Origin: an uncultured Clostridia bacterium
Lineage (GTDB): Bacteria; Bacillota; Clostridia; Christensenellales; Borkfalkiaceae
Reading direction: 5' to 3'
DNA: 64,000 nucleotides
Assembly (NCBI GenBank): GCA_934272745.1
Contig: CAKQSI010000005.1
Coordinates: 1 to 64,000 of the forward strand
In this document: positions 16,901 through 26,700 of the stretch, piece by piece
Layout of the letters: the number at the start of each line of letters is the position of its first letter
Numbering within the stretch: position 1 is the first letter of the stretch
Program-made: the position numbers and the translations under genes
Notes under the pieces: model-generated
Told to the model about the DNA's origin: nothing
Seen by the model: only the letters and a program-made list of their open reading frames with translations
Databases searched by the model: none

Positions 16901-19148
16901 GCTTACCGTGCGCTACCGCGACCGGATCGGCGTTGCGACCACTGCCGAAGAAACGCAGTTTGCGGAAAACGGCGCCGTGGGCAGCAGATTTATTTCCTCC
17001 CGGGCAAAAGTACATTCCGCAATCGACCGCGTTTCGGGGACGGAACTCAAATACTTCTATCAATACGACGAAAATGACGACCTGACCGGTTACGGCTATG
17101 CCGACGCCGACGGCGAAATCGTCCGCATTTGGGAAGAGCCGTATGCCGGGGATGCGACGATTCATTCGTTCAACAAACGCCGTCAGAATATCTATCTGAA
17201 AGGAATCGGGGAGTCTTCCGTCGTCGTCGAGTATGACCCGAGCGTTTTATTACACCCCAGAGTAAAAACGGTGTGGTCGGGATTGTGTGCGCCGTCGGCG
17301 GAAGTGGACAGTGCAAACGACGATTTTACCGGCTGTTACGTAGAATATGTTTACGACGATTTTGGCAGAATTTCGCAAAAAACCGTATTCGAATGTCCCA
17401 CCGGGATTTCCGAATACGCAAACAGAGAAACGTATACTTATCTCGACGTCGGGAAAGACGCAACGACGAGTTTCGTAAAGGAAATCAAGTATGCAAAGAA
17501 AGGCGGCGTCAACGTGTTCGCCGAAGATACGCCTCCGTATAAAACCGCAACGTTTACTTATGCCGAAGACGGTTCCTTAAAATCCGTAAACGAAACGCTT
17601 GCCGCGGAATACGATCCTCTTTTAACCGGGGAGTGGAACAAGCAAAACACGTTCAATTCGCAAATGCGGGTGCAGCAGTACTCTTGCGGTGCCGTGCAAA
17701 AAGCCGAACTGGCGTTGCGCCGGCTCGATCTTACCGACGCCGTTCTCAACAAAAAATACGCCGTAGCATACAATGCGGGTGGAAGCCCCGAAGCGCATAC
17801 CAACCAGACGCCGTATTACGATTTTATCGTCAACGAGTATAGCAAAGATGATCCCGACCGGCTGAAATCGATGACGGTGACGGAGCGGGATTCTTCCGTA
17901 AAATATCCGATTGCTTACGACGCTTGCGGCAATCCGACTTCTTACAAGGGTGCGGCGCTGGCGTGGGTGCGCGGCAGTACGCTTTCTTCTTTTACAAATG
18001 CGCAAGGGAAAAAGGTTTCCTACTTCTACAACGCTTCCGGTATGCGAACCAAAATCGTTTCCGAAATTTCCGGGGAAACCACGCAGTTTTTGCTGGACGG
18101 CGAAAAAATTCTCGGAGAGTTGCGGGATAACGTAAAACTGCAATATCTTTACGATCAAAGCGGTCTTTGCGGTATTATCGCAATCGAAAATTCCGGGTCT
18201 GAAAACTTCTATCACGTCATAAAATCTATCGACGGCAGCATAACGGAAATTTTGTACCGCAACGAAGTGGTGGCGCGTTTTTATTACGACGCGTTCGGCA
18301 CGCCGTCTGTGTTTATCCGGCCGGAAGTCAGCGGGGTAAATGCGTTTGCGCACGGGTTCAAAGCGGAGTATTGCCCGTTCCGCTATCGCGGACATTTTTA
18401 CGATTCTGATACCGGATTATACTTTATCGACAAAAAATACTACGATTCGACAAATTCTTTGTTCGTAACTCCTTGCAATTTTACGGAGTTATGGTATAAT
18501 GTAGGGGAAGTATTCGGCGGGGTCAGTCGTTACGCGCTCCCCGGCGGAAATTTTGATAGTCTTGGTATTTGTGCCCCCGGCCCGCTCGCAACGCTGGAAT
18601 TAACGCCGATTTCATTGGATAAAACCCAGAGAAGGGTGGAGTGGTGGAAGCTGATTATAGGTGCTGGCTTGGTAATAGGGCTTTCTATTCTTACCGCTGG
18701 TATTGCTTCTGCTATTGTTAGTGTTGGAATTTCTCAAACAGTAGCAACAGGTGCTCTTCTTGGTGGCATTGCTTCCGGGGTAACAAATTTGGCAATGCAG
18801 GCTGGTACTGGATCTCTTGATTTGGGTTCGTTGATGATAGCAACTGGAATGGGTGCTATTGGCGGTGCGACTTCTGGAGCAATGTATGCGTCAAGTTCTG
18901 CAATCGCACAAACGCTTATCCGAATCGGAAAGGTTGGGCTTTCTGCCGTTAATTCGGTGATCGATTCTATTCAAAACGATCTCTCAACAAAAGAAATGTT
19001 TGTGGCAATGGCAAAGACAGTCGTGATTCAGACGGTTATTCAGGTGTGCTTAGCGCGTTTTGATAAATTAACGAATCCTCTTCCTGGACTAAGCATTAAA
19101 AGGCAGATTATTATTGCGGCGACTTCACTTGGCGGCAATATCATGTAG
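13920..19148 (+). CDS. RHS/YD-repeat polymorphic toxin-type protein with hydrophobic C-terminal tip
   Basis: 1742 residues. The N-terminal region (about 1-300) starts like RHS proteins (VNLSTGNAIFQKGD) and lacks a signal peptide. YD repeats run from about 300 to 1480 (YDSVGRLV, YDKYGNLTTE, YDNLGRLK, YDDFGEVK). A jelly-roll-like insert (about 505-650) interrupts them and is AT-richer. The conserved RHS core (about 1455-1522: YYDAFG, CPFRYRGHFYDSDTGLYF) ends at TPCNF. The last 220 residues are a different, AT-rich tip with glycine-rich hydrophobic segments (about 1575-1665) and no nuclease motif I recognise. In RHS proteins the repeats form a shell around a released C-terminal toxin; a membrane-acting tip is inferred. 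The membrane protein downstream is the likely immunity partner. Confidence 0.88.
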   Translation: MKTYIVTQPHMRFSCGAGEATVNLSTGNAIFQKGDIAVGSGGYTVAVSHVYTTAIGELADEINKNRSETDEKFSLETCAGKNWKLGIQQYVIENPQGTYRYMDANGYLHEFASIATGKYYATSGAGLTLTVGGTGSPYILTGDDGLSRMEFDAKGRLVRMAVKTGVNADGTDRESVKILSYDSGNEKLTEFYDLDDLDSAGRYRKIAFSYSESGLLRSAVAYRKKAASSAQGGSLGVAAQAGSGSAGEGIAAQTAAGDYEETDRETYVYNKKGELIASYYTKKKTGAEGSAAEYGSRLSAYFEYDSVGRLVLAADGADGSAVKFAYGTDGKVSAVYNATQTFNPDVATGANAQFAEYEEAGPLLGGVLFDEGVTTASAQTVNDFEKACRAAGTALTAMPNISATHYKSATEFTYESCQTVATQYIYDRQNADRQQGACYVYAMNAAGETLSVVERVKSGAIIDTVSVTPDLEGTRGFRLSAPVSGSEPAFNGRSITDVGRDPDLVVEEDKTVISSYFGEKAKAFYEINKEDKDGTTYIFSAWVKASDNLAWNGKVLFEIKSDYHAEVTPGGVVIPVEDYVYGNNAQADIPVKLTAGSGWHFICKRVFAAQGIGKYWRMSIRAWENGSSSGRDLSVADMRLTEVSALPQFFTDGTDPTYEYLDDVNQIVLSGQTIAIDQQTVFLTQQDVEKSRKNAVMAGANNTFLFVYDNNKKACVVSNATIGTSTGKSFPFRAADFFSSVTEDEMTLTTKMSYGADGSSVSTVTAKTKKIQNTETAVFNRFGQKVSETDAYGVTTEYAYDKYGNLTTETVRGSGSSTQTIRKKYRYDSRGEYLTSVIDERGIETITKYNADGMESKSIAPKPSAVTGTGNETNYAYDNLGRLKTASLTETWGDYRTSYTYDKQGRLAKVQNAASATYGVEYDDFGEVKRFYSGTEENGSTIFNRGVEASFGLTQEQITYSNNPNETVRTSYDCYGRVVEFRVDNNAVSNQNPLLTVRYRDRIGVATTAEETQFAENGAVGSRFISSRAKVHSAIDRVSGTELKYFYQYDENDDLTGYGYADADGEIVRIWEEPYAGDATIHSFNKRRQNIYLKGIGESSVVVEYDPSVLLHPRVKTVWSGLCAPSAEVDSANDDFTGCYVEYVYDDFGRISQKTVFECPTGISEYANRETYTYLDVGKDATTSFVKEIKYAKKGGVNVFAEDTPPYKTATFTYAEDGSLKSVNETLAAEYDPLLTGEWNKQNTFNSQMRVQQYSCGAVQKAELALRRLDLTDAVLNKKYAVAYNAGGSPEAHTNQTPYYDFIVNEYSKDDPDRLKSMTVTERDSSVKYPIAYDACGNPTSYKGAALAWVRGSTLSSFTNAQGKKVSYFYNASGMRTKIVSEISGETTQFLLDGEKILGELRDNVKLQYLYDQSGLCGIIAIENSGSENFYHVIKSIDGSITEILYRNEVVARFYYDAFGTPSVFIRPEVSGVNAFAHGFKAEYCPFRYRGHFYDSDTGLYFIDKKYYDSTNSLFVTPCNFTELWYNVGEVFGGVSRYALPGGNFDSLGICAPGPLATLELTPISLDKTQRRVEWWKLIIGAGLVIGLSILTAGIASAIVSVGISQTVATGALLGGIASGVTNLAMQAGTGSLDLGSLMIATGMGAIGGATSGAMYASSSAIAQTLIRIGKVGLSAVNSVIDSIQNDLSTKEMFVAMAKTVVIQTVIQVCLARFDKLTNPLPGLSIKRQIIIAATSLGGNIM

Positions 19149-19186
19149 TGCTTTTGTGTGTGATCAAATAAGGGTATCGTTGTGAA

Positions 19187-19744
19187 ATGAATACATTTAT
19201 GTATATGTTCCAATGCTTTATTATCGTTTGGCTTACTTTAGTGTCTTTGTTTGATGGCATCTATTGCGATGGGGTAGGTGAATTAGGTGTAAAAGAAATA
19301 ATTATCGGGATTCTTGAAACGGGAATAATTGTAGGGTCGTATTTTTTACTGCGGCAATTTTACCCTGCTGTTAAATCGTTGGTGCTGGTGTTGATTGGGA
19401 TAGGTTGTCTATGGATCATTTTAGTTACTATAGAACCATTTTATATCAAATCGTACAGTCGTCGGATGGTTTCAGACTTTAATTTCTTGGGTGATTACGG
19501 GTACTCCCTTGATCGTGTTGGAAAGTTTGAAATTGTCTTGAAACATGAAAATGATGAGAAAAAATATATTAGAGTATCCAAAAATCCGTTTCAAGAAAAG
19601 AAGATGACAATAGTAGTGATGGATTCGAAAAATGCAACCAGACTATTGTCTTTACCCCAAAATGGAACTTTTAATAATGATTATAAATCACAAGTTCCTT
19701 ACGCACAGAAAGTATTAAAAGAATGGCTGAATAAAAACAATTAA
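19187..19744 (+). CDS. Small membrane protein, candidate immunity protein for the RHS tip
   Basis: A 185-residue protein with three hydrophobic segments in the first 95 residues (about 5-25, 38-57, 65-85) and a soluble C-terminal domain. No family recognised. Its low-GC composition matches the adjacent rhs tip, not the genome, and it lies 38 bases after rhs and directly before an orphan rhs tip. This toxin-tip/immunity/orphan-tip order is typical of RHS loci. A membrane location would suit protection from a membrane-acting toxin. The ribosome binding site is weak (AAGGGT at 19170). Role inferred from position only. Confidence 0.55.
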   Translation: MNTFMYMFQCFIIVWLTLVSLFDGIYCDGVGELGVKEIIIGILETGIIVGSYFLLRQFYPAVKSLVLVLIGIGCLWIILVTIEPFYIKSYSRRMVSDFNFLGDYGYSLDRVGKFEIVLKHENDEKKYIRVSKNPFQEKKMTIVVMDSKNATRLLSLPQNGTFNNDYKSQVPYAQKVLKEWLNKNN

Positions 19745-19792
19745 CGAAACTCCCCGGAAGAGAATCTCTTCCGGGGAGTTTCGTTAATTTCT
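19741..19792 (+). terminator. Strong hairpin after the immunity gene
   Basis: Near-perfect inverted repeat of 23 bp (19741-19763 with 19765-19787) overlapping the stop codon of the upstream gene and followed by a short T-rich stretch. It separates the immunity gene from the orphan rhs fragment. Confidence 0.85.
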
Positions 19793-19802
19793 TTATCGCG
19801 TT

Positions 19803-20087
19803 TTGAAATCTGTTGACGGCAGCGTTACGGAAATTCTAAATCTTGGAGAGGTTGTCGCAAAGTTTTATTACGACGCTTTCGGCAATCAGACGATCTATAT
19901 TCGCCCCAACAGCGGTTTTAAAGCGGAGTATTGCCCCTTCCGTTTCCGCGGACATTATTACGATACGGACACCGGATTATACTTTATCGACAAAAAATAC
20001 TACGATTCGACAAATTCTTTGTTTGTAACCCCTTGCAATTTCAGGGAGTTGTGGGATTGTAAAAACAGAGACGTCGGGATAAGATGA
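19803..20087 (+). pseudogene. Orphan RHS core/tip fragment
   Basis: 94 codons that begin inside the RHS core and match rhs residues about 1432-1525 (DGSVTEI, YYDAFGN, CPFRFRGHYYDTDTGLYF, through TPCNF and ELW) with very high nucleotide identity over the last 90 bases. There is no start codon with a ribosome binding site. After the ELW junction only nine residues follow before a stop, so the former tip is lost or degraded. Such displaced tips are remnants of tip exchange by recombination in the conserved core. Confidence 0.85.
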
Positions 20088-20239
20088 AGCCTGCTATAGA
20101 AATTTCAGAATTTGTTTTGTATTGTCTGAAAAATGCACCGGGCGCTTATTTCGAACTTATTTTTCATTTGTGTTTCATCATTCAGAATAGAATATTAATA
20201 AAATTTGTGCGAAATTCGACACAACGTACGCGAAAAAAG

Positions 20240-20268
20240 TTGACAAAATCTGCGCATCGTTATATAAT
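20240..20268 (+). promoter_or_regulatory. Consensus promoter of riboswitch-controlled surface gene
   Basis: TTGACA (20240-20245), 17 bases, TATAAT (20263-20268). Transcription would start near 20275, about 205 bases before the riboswitch. Confidence 0.9.
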
Positions 20269-20292
20269 GATTAGGGTTTCGGTAGGTACAGA

Positions 20293-20395
20293 GTCGCTTT
20301 AGGTGAGTGCCGAGGGCGACACTTCCGCACATATGGTGTTGCTTTAGGTGGACGAAATAACTGTCTTCTCGCACATAGTGCATTGCTTTTTCAGG
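20293..20395 (+). repeat. Degenerate 44-45-nt tandem repeats in the leader
   Basis: Units starting GTCGCTTTAGGTG (20293), GTTGCTTTAGGTG (20338) and ATTGCTTTTTCAG (20382), with GCACATA-like segments near each unit end. They lie between the promoter and riboswitch and are therefore transcribed. Function unknown. Confidence 0.5.
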
Positions 20396-20480
20396 CAGAA
20401 AAACAACGCTTTTGCGATATGATGCGGCAAAATTGCCGCCTGATTACTGCTGAAAACCATAATTACAGACAATTTGATGA

Positions 20481-20551
20481 TAATAGCAAAACCGTCGTGA
20501 GGCGGTGACGCAAAGCCAAGGGACTTAGAGTTTTAAGTCAGCCCGGTTGCC
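20481..20551 (+). promoter_or_regulatory. Cyclic di-GMP-I (GEMM-I) riboswitch
   Basis: The aptamer shows GCAAA, then a stem ACCGUC/GGCGGU capped by a GUGA (GNRA) tetraloop, the signature GACGCAAAGCC, a second hairpin (ACUUA/UAAGU), and AGCCCGGUUGCC closing the outer helix. This is the conserved layout of cyclic-di-GMP-I aptamers. The closing strand shares GCC with the 5' arm of the following terminator, so ligand binding would compete with termination (ON switch, inferred). It is almost identical to the element at 32376-32445, differing only in the second loop and flanks. Confidence 0.9.
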
Positions 20552-20578
20552 ATAACTTTTCAGGTTATGGCTTTTTTT
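20549..20578 (+). terminator. Riboswitch-linked terminator
   Basis: GCCATAAC (20549-20556) pairs with GTTATGGC (20564-20571), followed by seven T. A second CCATAA copy near 20457 could pair with the same 3' arm as an antiterminator. Confidence 0.88.
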
Positions 20579-20754
20579 ATGCCCGAAAGAAACTTGCCGG
20601 TGGCACAAAAACGGCAACTTCCGCCGGGCGCGGAACGAAAAATTTACGCAACGCTCTTGTTAATTGACGCTAAAGCGGTTTTACGCTTTGAAAAAGCGAG
20701 CCTGCGACGTTTGCTTTTCCGCTTAAAACGTTGCAACCACCGCATTCAATCCCC

Positions 20755-20783
20755 GTCAGGAGAACTAACCGTCAGGAGAACTA
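20755..20783 (+). repeat. Duplicated ribosome-binding segment
   Basis: GTCAGGAGAACTA occurs twice (20755-20767 and 20771-20783). The second copy places AGGAGA at the right distance from ATG 20783, and the first is a spare Shine-Dalgarno site. Confidence 0.75.
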
Positions 20784-23700
20784 TGAAAAAAACGAGAAAC
20801 GCCAATTTCATATTTTCCCTATTTTTCGCCGTGCTGGGCATTTTAGCCGTCACGGCTACGACTTTTGCCGTGCTGCTGTTTTCCTTCCGCACGGGCGGCG
20901 AGATCGGCGGCAATGCGGAAAACGTCAAAGAAACGGTTTCGATTGCGGCGGAAGATGTATCGCTGTCTTTTTCTGCTTCCGGGGAAAGAAAGGAAGTGCC
21001 GCTTTCCATCTCTAATTCCTCCGCGGCAAACCTTGCTTACGAATTTACACTTTCCCTGCAAGGGGAAACGGACGCTGAAACCGAGAAATTCGCTTCTGCA
21101 ATTCTCGTATATCTGGACGGAAATTTTATCGGCACCCTTGCCGAAATTTCAAATAGCAGCAAACGTTTCACTTCGGGCGGACTGCTTATGGCAAAATCCG
21201 CGACGGCGCGTACCGAAAGCCACACGTTGGCGCTGGAACTGCACGTCGCGGCGGATAAATCGGCATGGAACAAAAACTATACCGCCAAACTGACCACCTA
21301 CGTTAAAAACGCCGATTACGGCAACTATATTTTCGTTTCGGACGAAGCCGGTCTGAAAAAAGCGGCGGCAGACGTCAACAGCGGACTTTTAGAAAACACG
21401 CAGACCGTCGTCCTCGCTTCCGATCTCACGATGGGGGCGGACGTCGCGTTCACTCGTCCGGTTAAAATCGACCTTGCCGGGAATCGCCTGCTGTTCTCTG
21501 CGGGCGCGAACCTGATCTTCGGCGGGGAAGGCGACGCTTATCTCACTTCATCGCGCGCGATGAAGAGCGCCGACCTTTCGGAATTTACGGGAGCAGTCGT
21601 TGTAAACGGCGAAAAAACCGTGCTTCATATTGCCGACTTTTATGCAGAAACCACCGGCACGCTTAGCGAAACGCCGGACGAGGGGCAGAACGTAGGAAGC
21701 CTTTACGCCGCACTCGTGACCCTGACTTCTTACGACCAGACCGCAGCCGCAGCGGCGATGATGCAGCGTGCGGAGGAACGTTTCCCCGCAGGCTTTTCCG
21801 CCGGAAAGAGCGTTTATCCGTTCGGCGCTATGGCGTTTTACGGCAAAAGTCTGCACGTTTCCGCGCCCGCGGGCTGCACCTATGGCAGCGCTTCCGGCGC
21901 GCTCTCCGTACCGCAGATTAGCGTAAGCCGGGTAGAAACCCTTTCCGCAGGTGCCGCTTCGGCAGATTTCCGCCTGATCGCAAACGCCGACGAGGAAGTG
22001 TTCGCAACCCTTTTTACGGAAGAACTTCAACATATTCCGAACGACCCCAAGTTGACCGCAGATCCCGTCACTTGTGACGTTTTTCTGCCTACGTATATCG
22101 AAAATAAGAACGTGCGCATCGACTGGCAGTCCTCGGACGAAGCCTCGATCTCTTCCGACGGCACGCTTGCGGACGTGTTGAAAGCAAATACCGCAGTCAC
22201 GCTTTTCGCTACCGTCTACGTAAACGACAGCGTGTTTCAGACCAAATTTACCTTCCGCGTGACCAGTCAAACGAAGGAAACCAAATTTAAATATCTGGTA
22301 GCGCAACTCAACCCGGTACGCCTCAACAAAGTGTACAAAACCGACGCGGACAACCGCGGCGAAGCGTTTGTCTATCTTCCCAGCGTAGGCGGAAATTACG
22401 ATTACCGCACGGGTTATAAATCCAACACGCTGACCTGGGTGGAAGAAACTTCTGCCGGCGTCTACAAAGGTTTTTCGGATATTGGTCTGGTTGGATTGAG
22501 TTACACGGTACAAAATGCCTATAACTTCGTTTCGCTTTATAAAGACGGAAACGATACGGCGATCTATCTCAACGCCGCAACCTTCTATACTTTCGCGCAG
22601 GTAACCGTAACGGGCGATTTCGGGAACGGAGAAGTTTATACCGAAAACGTCAACGTTTTAATCGAACTGGGGCAGGACAGCGAACTGTATGATCTCGCGT
22701 TTTCCAATGTGGAAAAGAAATTGTCCGAAGTAAATATTCTGCAAAACATTCTGGATACCCGCTTAAAGTACGGCATGCAGAACGAGCGCGGCGATTTCTA
22801 TCTGGAATCTTCCTATCAGTCGGTCGCAATCGCGTATAAGCCGCTGGAGCCTGCGGGTGCGGTTTCCGCTACCGCTTTGGAAACGGACGAAACTTCCGCA
22901 TTTTGCGGCTGGTATCATATTTCTGTCGACTCCACCAAATTTTCTGCTTCCGAAAGCAGCGCGGGGATTCGCGTCACCTTACAAATTCAGGGCGATGAAA
23001 ATCCGCCGACGCGCATTTTATACTTCAACGTTCCTGCCGTTATCAAGCCGGACGATCGCGGGTTTGAGAATTACAGCGTGTTCAGCTCGGTTAAGTACCA
23101 GACGTTTACTTCCTTGCCGGAAGAAGAACGGCAGCAGTCCACGGTTTCGGCTGAGGTGGAAGAGCGCCTTGCCGCGCTCCCTAAGATCACGGCGGAATAC
23201 GCCGCCGGGTTTACCGTTTCCGGCGGAACAACGAAACTGCTTACGAACGACACGGCGGACTATATTCTGGTTCGCGATACGCAATTCGTCAAAAAACTTT
23301 CCTTTGCGGTGGGGATGACGAGCGGCGCTTCCGATTCTCATATCGCGGCGTACAAACTCGCCCTGCTTTTGGACTGGGCGACGGGAAGTACCGAGAAAGA
23401 ACTTCCGTTTGCAATCGACGGCGTGGATTCCTCCGTCAAATCCAACGGCAAAGAATATATGAACACCGAAGAGGTCGCCGCGATCAAGACCTATCTTATT
23501 GGCACCGTCAAGATTTCCCCGGACGACTATGCCACGCTTTGGGCGCAGGCGACGCGGGTGCCGACCGGCAACGCGCACGTCATCGAAAACAAGACCGCCG
23601 TTGCGGATCAGGTCAAAAGCATGGTCGGTTCCAACTCTACCATATACTTTAAGTATACCGAAGTAATGCAATGGGCATTGAACCAGAAAAGGTTTAACGC

Positions 23701-26700
23701 TTCCACCGCGGGCGGATCTGCGGATCACTCCCCGCCGAACCTTGGTAAGATTGGTATTAACAACGTCCTGATGGACGGTACGGGGACGACCGGCCGGGCG
23801 ACGACGGATTCTTGTACGTCAACGGTTTTGGACTGGAATTCCGACCCCACGAAGTGGGAATGGCACGTGTACGGGGAAAATGAAAGCCAATGGAAGCAAT
23901 CAAAATATTATAAAGGGGCAAACGGCGTTAAATACGAAGACGACGGCACCGACTTTATTTCGGATTATGAAGCGCAGTGTATTATGGCGTTCTGGTGGGG
24001 TGTGGACTCCGATTCCACGTACAAAACGTCAGCCAAAACCTTTGCACAAAAATTTATGAACAGTTGTATCGTTCCCGTATTTCTGGACGAAGACGGCGCG
24101 GGCGATCTTCTTTCCGCTGTCTATACCAAAAAGGGGACGGCAAGTTTTACCGCCGGCATGACGGACGGCGTACCCGAAATTTCCAATCTCGATTTTTCTA
24201 CTTCCGCGATCGACCTGTTTGAAAACGTCACGACCTATCAGGTCTACGGCAAGGTTTCGGACGGGAAACTGGTTCTTCCCGCATTTTTAACCACCAGCGC
24301 GGCGAATAACTACTTCAACCGCGTTACCAAAATGAGCGCCGACCGGAAGGCAAACAAAATTACGACTTTCGTCATGCAGGGCGCGGCGAACACGCACACC
24401 AAACTCAGCCTGACTAACGTCGATCGCCTGACCGGTACGGCAAATCTGGACTTTTCGTACAATCCCGGGATCGATTCCGTCGGCGATATCTTAAACGTGC
24501 GGTTGCAGGATCTTTTATATCTTGATGTGCACGGTGTGGGCGCGGGCACCGATTACGTGGAATATCTGCTGAAAAACGTCAAGGTTTTAGCCCCGGACTC
24601 GGTCTGTTATTATACGAAAGATAAAGTCTATACGAAGTACACCGTGGCTGCCGGCGCTACGGTTTCGGAAGGGTTGCGGTATTTAAACGAGTTGACCAAG
24701 GTAGACAGTCCTTATCTGCAACTGACCAAGTTTGCGGAGGGCAGTACCATTCAATGGTACGTGGAGCAGGGCAATCCCGCTTATCTCGTAGAATCACCGG
24801 GCAACGACGTTTATACTGCGGTTTCTTCCGCAGACGCGATGAACCGCCTGCTGAAAAATTATTACTATTGTAACGCTTCCGTCGCAACCACCTGGTCGGA
24901 CGGAACGACTCCGTTGTCCCTTTCTGCAGGCTCGGTATACAAGTTGACGTACGGCGGAACCCGTGGTTATGGCTTTGAACTCGTTTATAGCGCAGACGAA
25001 CTGGAAGCGGTGAACGCGGTGCCGGGCGTGGACGAGGTAGATATGTCGCAGGGTACTGCCATAACCAGAAGATGGCAGGAGCAGACGGGCACAAGCGGCT
25101 CGGTAGCGGCAACCGGACCCAAGGCGACGAGTTATACTAGCCTTTCCGCATTACAAAACGCATACGGTAGTTACGAACAAGTTTATAGTGGAAGCAGCAC
25201 CTATCTGGATCTTTATACAAGTAAAAACAGTAATTTTACGGAATTTGCATCCGGAGTTACGGGATTGTACCGTGTAACAGAAACAGTTACGGAAACAAAA
25301 ACTTATCGTTATTATATAGACAACAATGTCCGGAGTTTATCCAAAAACTATTACGATAAGAGTACCGGAAAGGTGATCAACGCAAATTTCACCAAGGGAA
25401 GTGCCGATGTTGATTATCTGACATTTACAGTAAATATTGCGCGTACATATCATTACTATTTTTACAAGCAATCGACGCCAACCGTAACTTTCGTAAATCC
25501 GACCTATAATGGCACCACTTACCCATATGCCAGAATATACACTCAGCAGAATACTTGGTGTGAAATATATAATACCGCAGAAAGTACTTACTATTATACC
25601 AACGAAAACGTATATGCAACTTATAAAACTCAGAATTTTGCGGCTTCCGGAACAATGACGTATACGCAAGAACAGGCGTACAATGCGGTCGTTTCGTATC
25701 TCGATACTTTGACAGACGGTACCTACACGCCGGACGGAACGGTGGATACTACCGCTGCTTCTTCCGTCACCACGACCGACCTTGTGACCTATCTTTCGCT
25801 CGTTTCTTCCGCGGAGGACGTTGCGGGAAGTAACGGCGCTTACGCCTATATAGCGGCTACAGAAGATAACCTTTCCCTCTATAAATTTACCGGTTCGGGC
25901 AGTCAGGAATATTACGAAGAGGGGACGAAATATTCCGGTTCTTACACAACCGGCGGCGGGTACCGCCTGAATTACGATACTTCGCAAAAGAAGTTCGTCT
26001 TTAACGCCGTCACCCTGCGCGAAAATGCGCCCGCCGTCAATATGGAAAGCATTTTAAGCGAGGCGAACGCAAAGAAAGACACCGCGCTTTTCGGCAACTA
26101 TTACGGCAATTATTACTGTTACAGCGGCGATACGACGAGTATCAACGGCAGAAGTTACGTCAGCGGCGGTCTGTACCGCCTGATGACCGACGAAAACGGC
26201 AATTTTGTCTTTATCCGCCCGGCAGACGGGAAATATGGAGAAGACGTCACAAGACCGACGAGTTTTATTACCTACGTCGATACCGGAACAACCGCCAACC
26301 CCATTGCCGCCGCCGACAATATGATGAAAGATCTTCTGAAAGCCATCAACGGGGAGGCAGGCGCCCCCACGAAAGGGCAGGTTGTTTATCTGAAAGGAAC
26401 GCTCGGTCACACTTATGCGCACGGCTTTTTCGAGTTGACATATGACGAAGATTCCTTAACCTATTACTTCAAATCTATGGGCGGATTGGGCTGCGTGGAA
26501 TTTACAGCAACGGACAGTTACGATATTTCCCGTATCACGGGGCAGGATCTGCACCTTGCCACCGACAGCGCCCCGTCCCGTATGTACAATATCCGCTACG
26601 TCGGAACCACCGGGCAAAAATACGGCGGAACCGGCGGATCGAGAGAAACGATCATTGTCGCGCGTGTGGTGGAAAACGGCACGACTTACGAACGGAAATT

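Larger units (their letters stand above)
20088..20782 (+). other. Long untranslated leader region before the giant surface protein
   Basis: No gene seen. It holds, in order, an AT-rich stretch, a consensus promoter (20240-20268), degenerate 45-nt repeats (20293-20395), a cyclic-di-GMP-I riboswitch (20481-20551), a terminator (20549-20578) and about 200 bases of spacer before the start codon. Confidence 0.7.

Noticed and set aside
10203..20087. Prophage or phage-tail-like injection system
   Set aside because: Only one tail-fibre-like gene is present. No sheath, tube, baseplate, portal or lysis genes are seen.
20084..20302. Small open frame of 72 codons after the orphan rhs tip
   Set aside because: It runs across the consensus promoter at 20240-20268, has no ribosome site and shows no family similarity.
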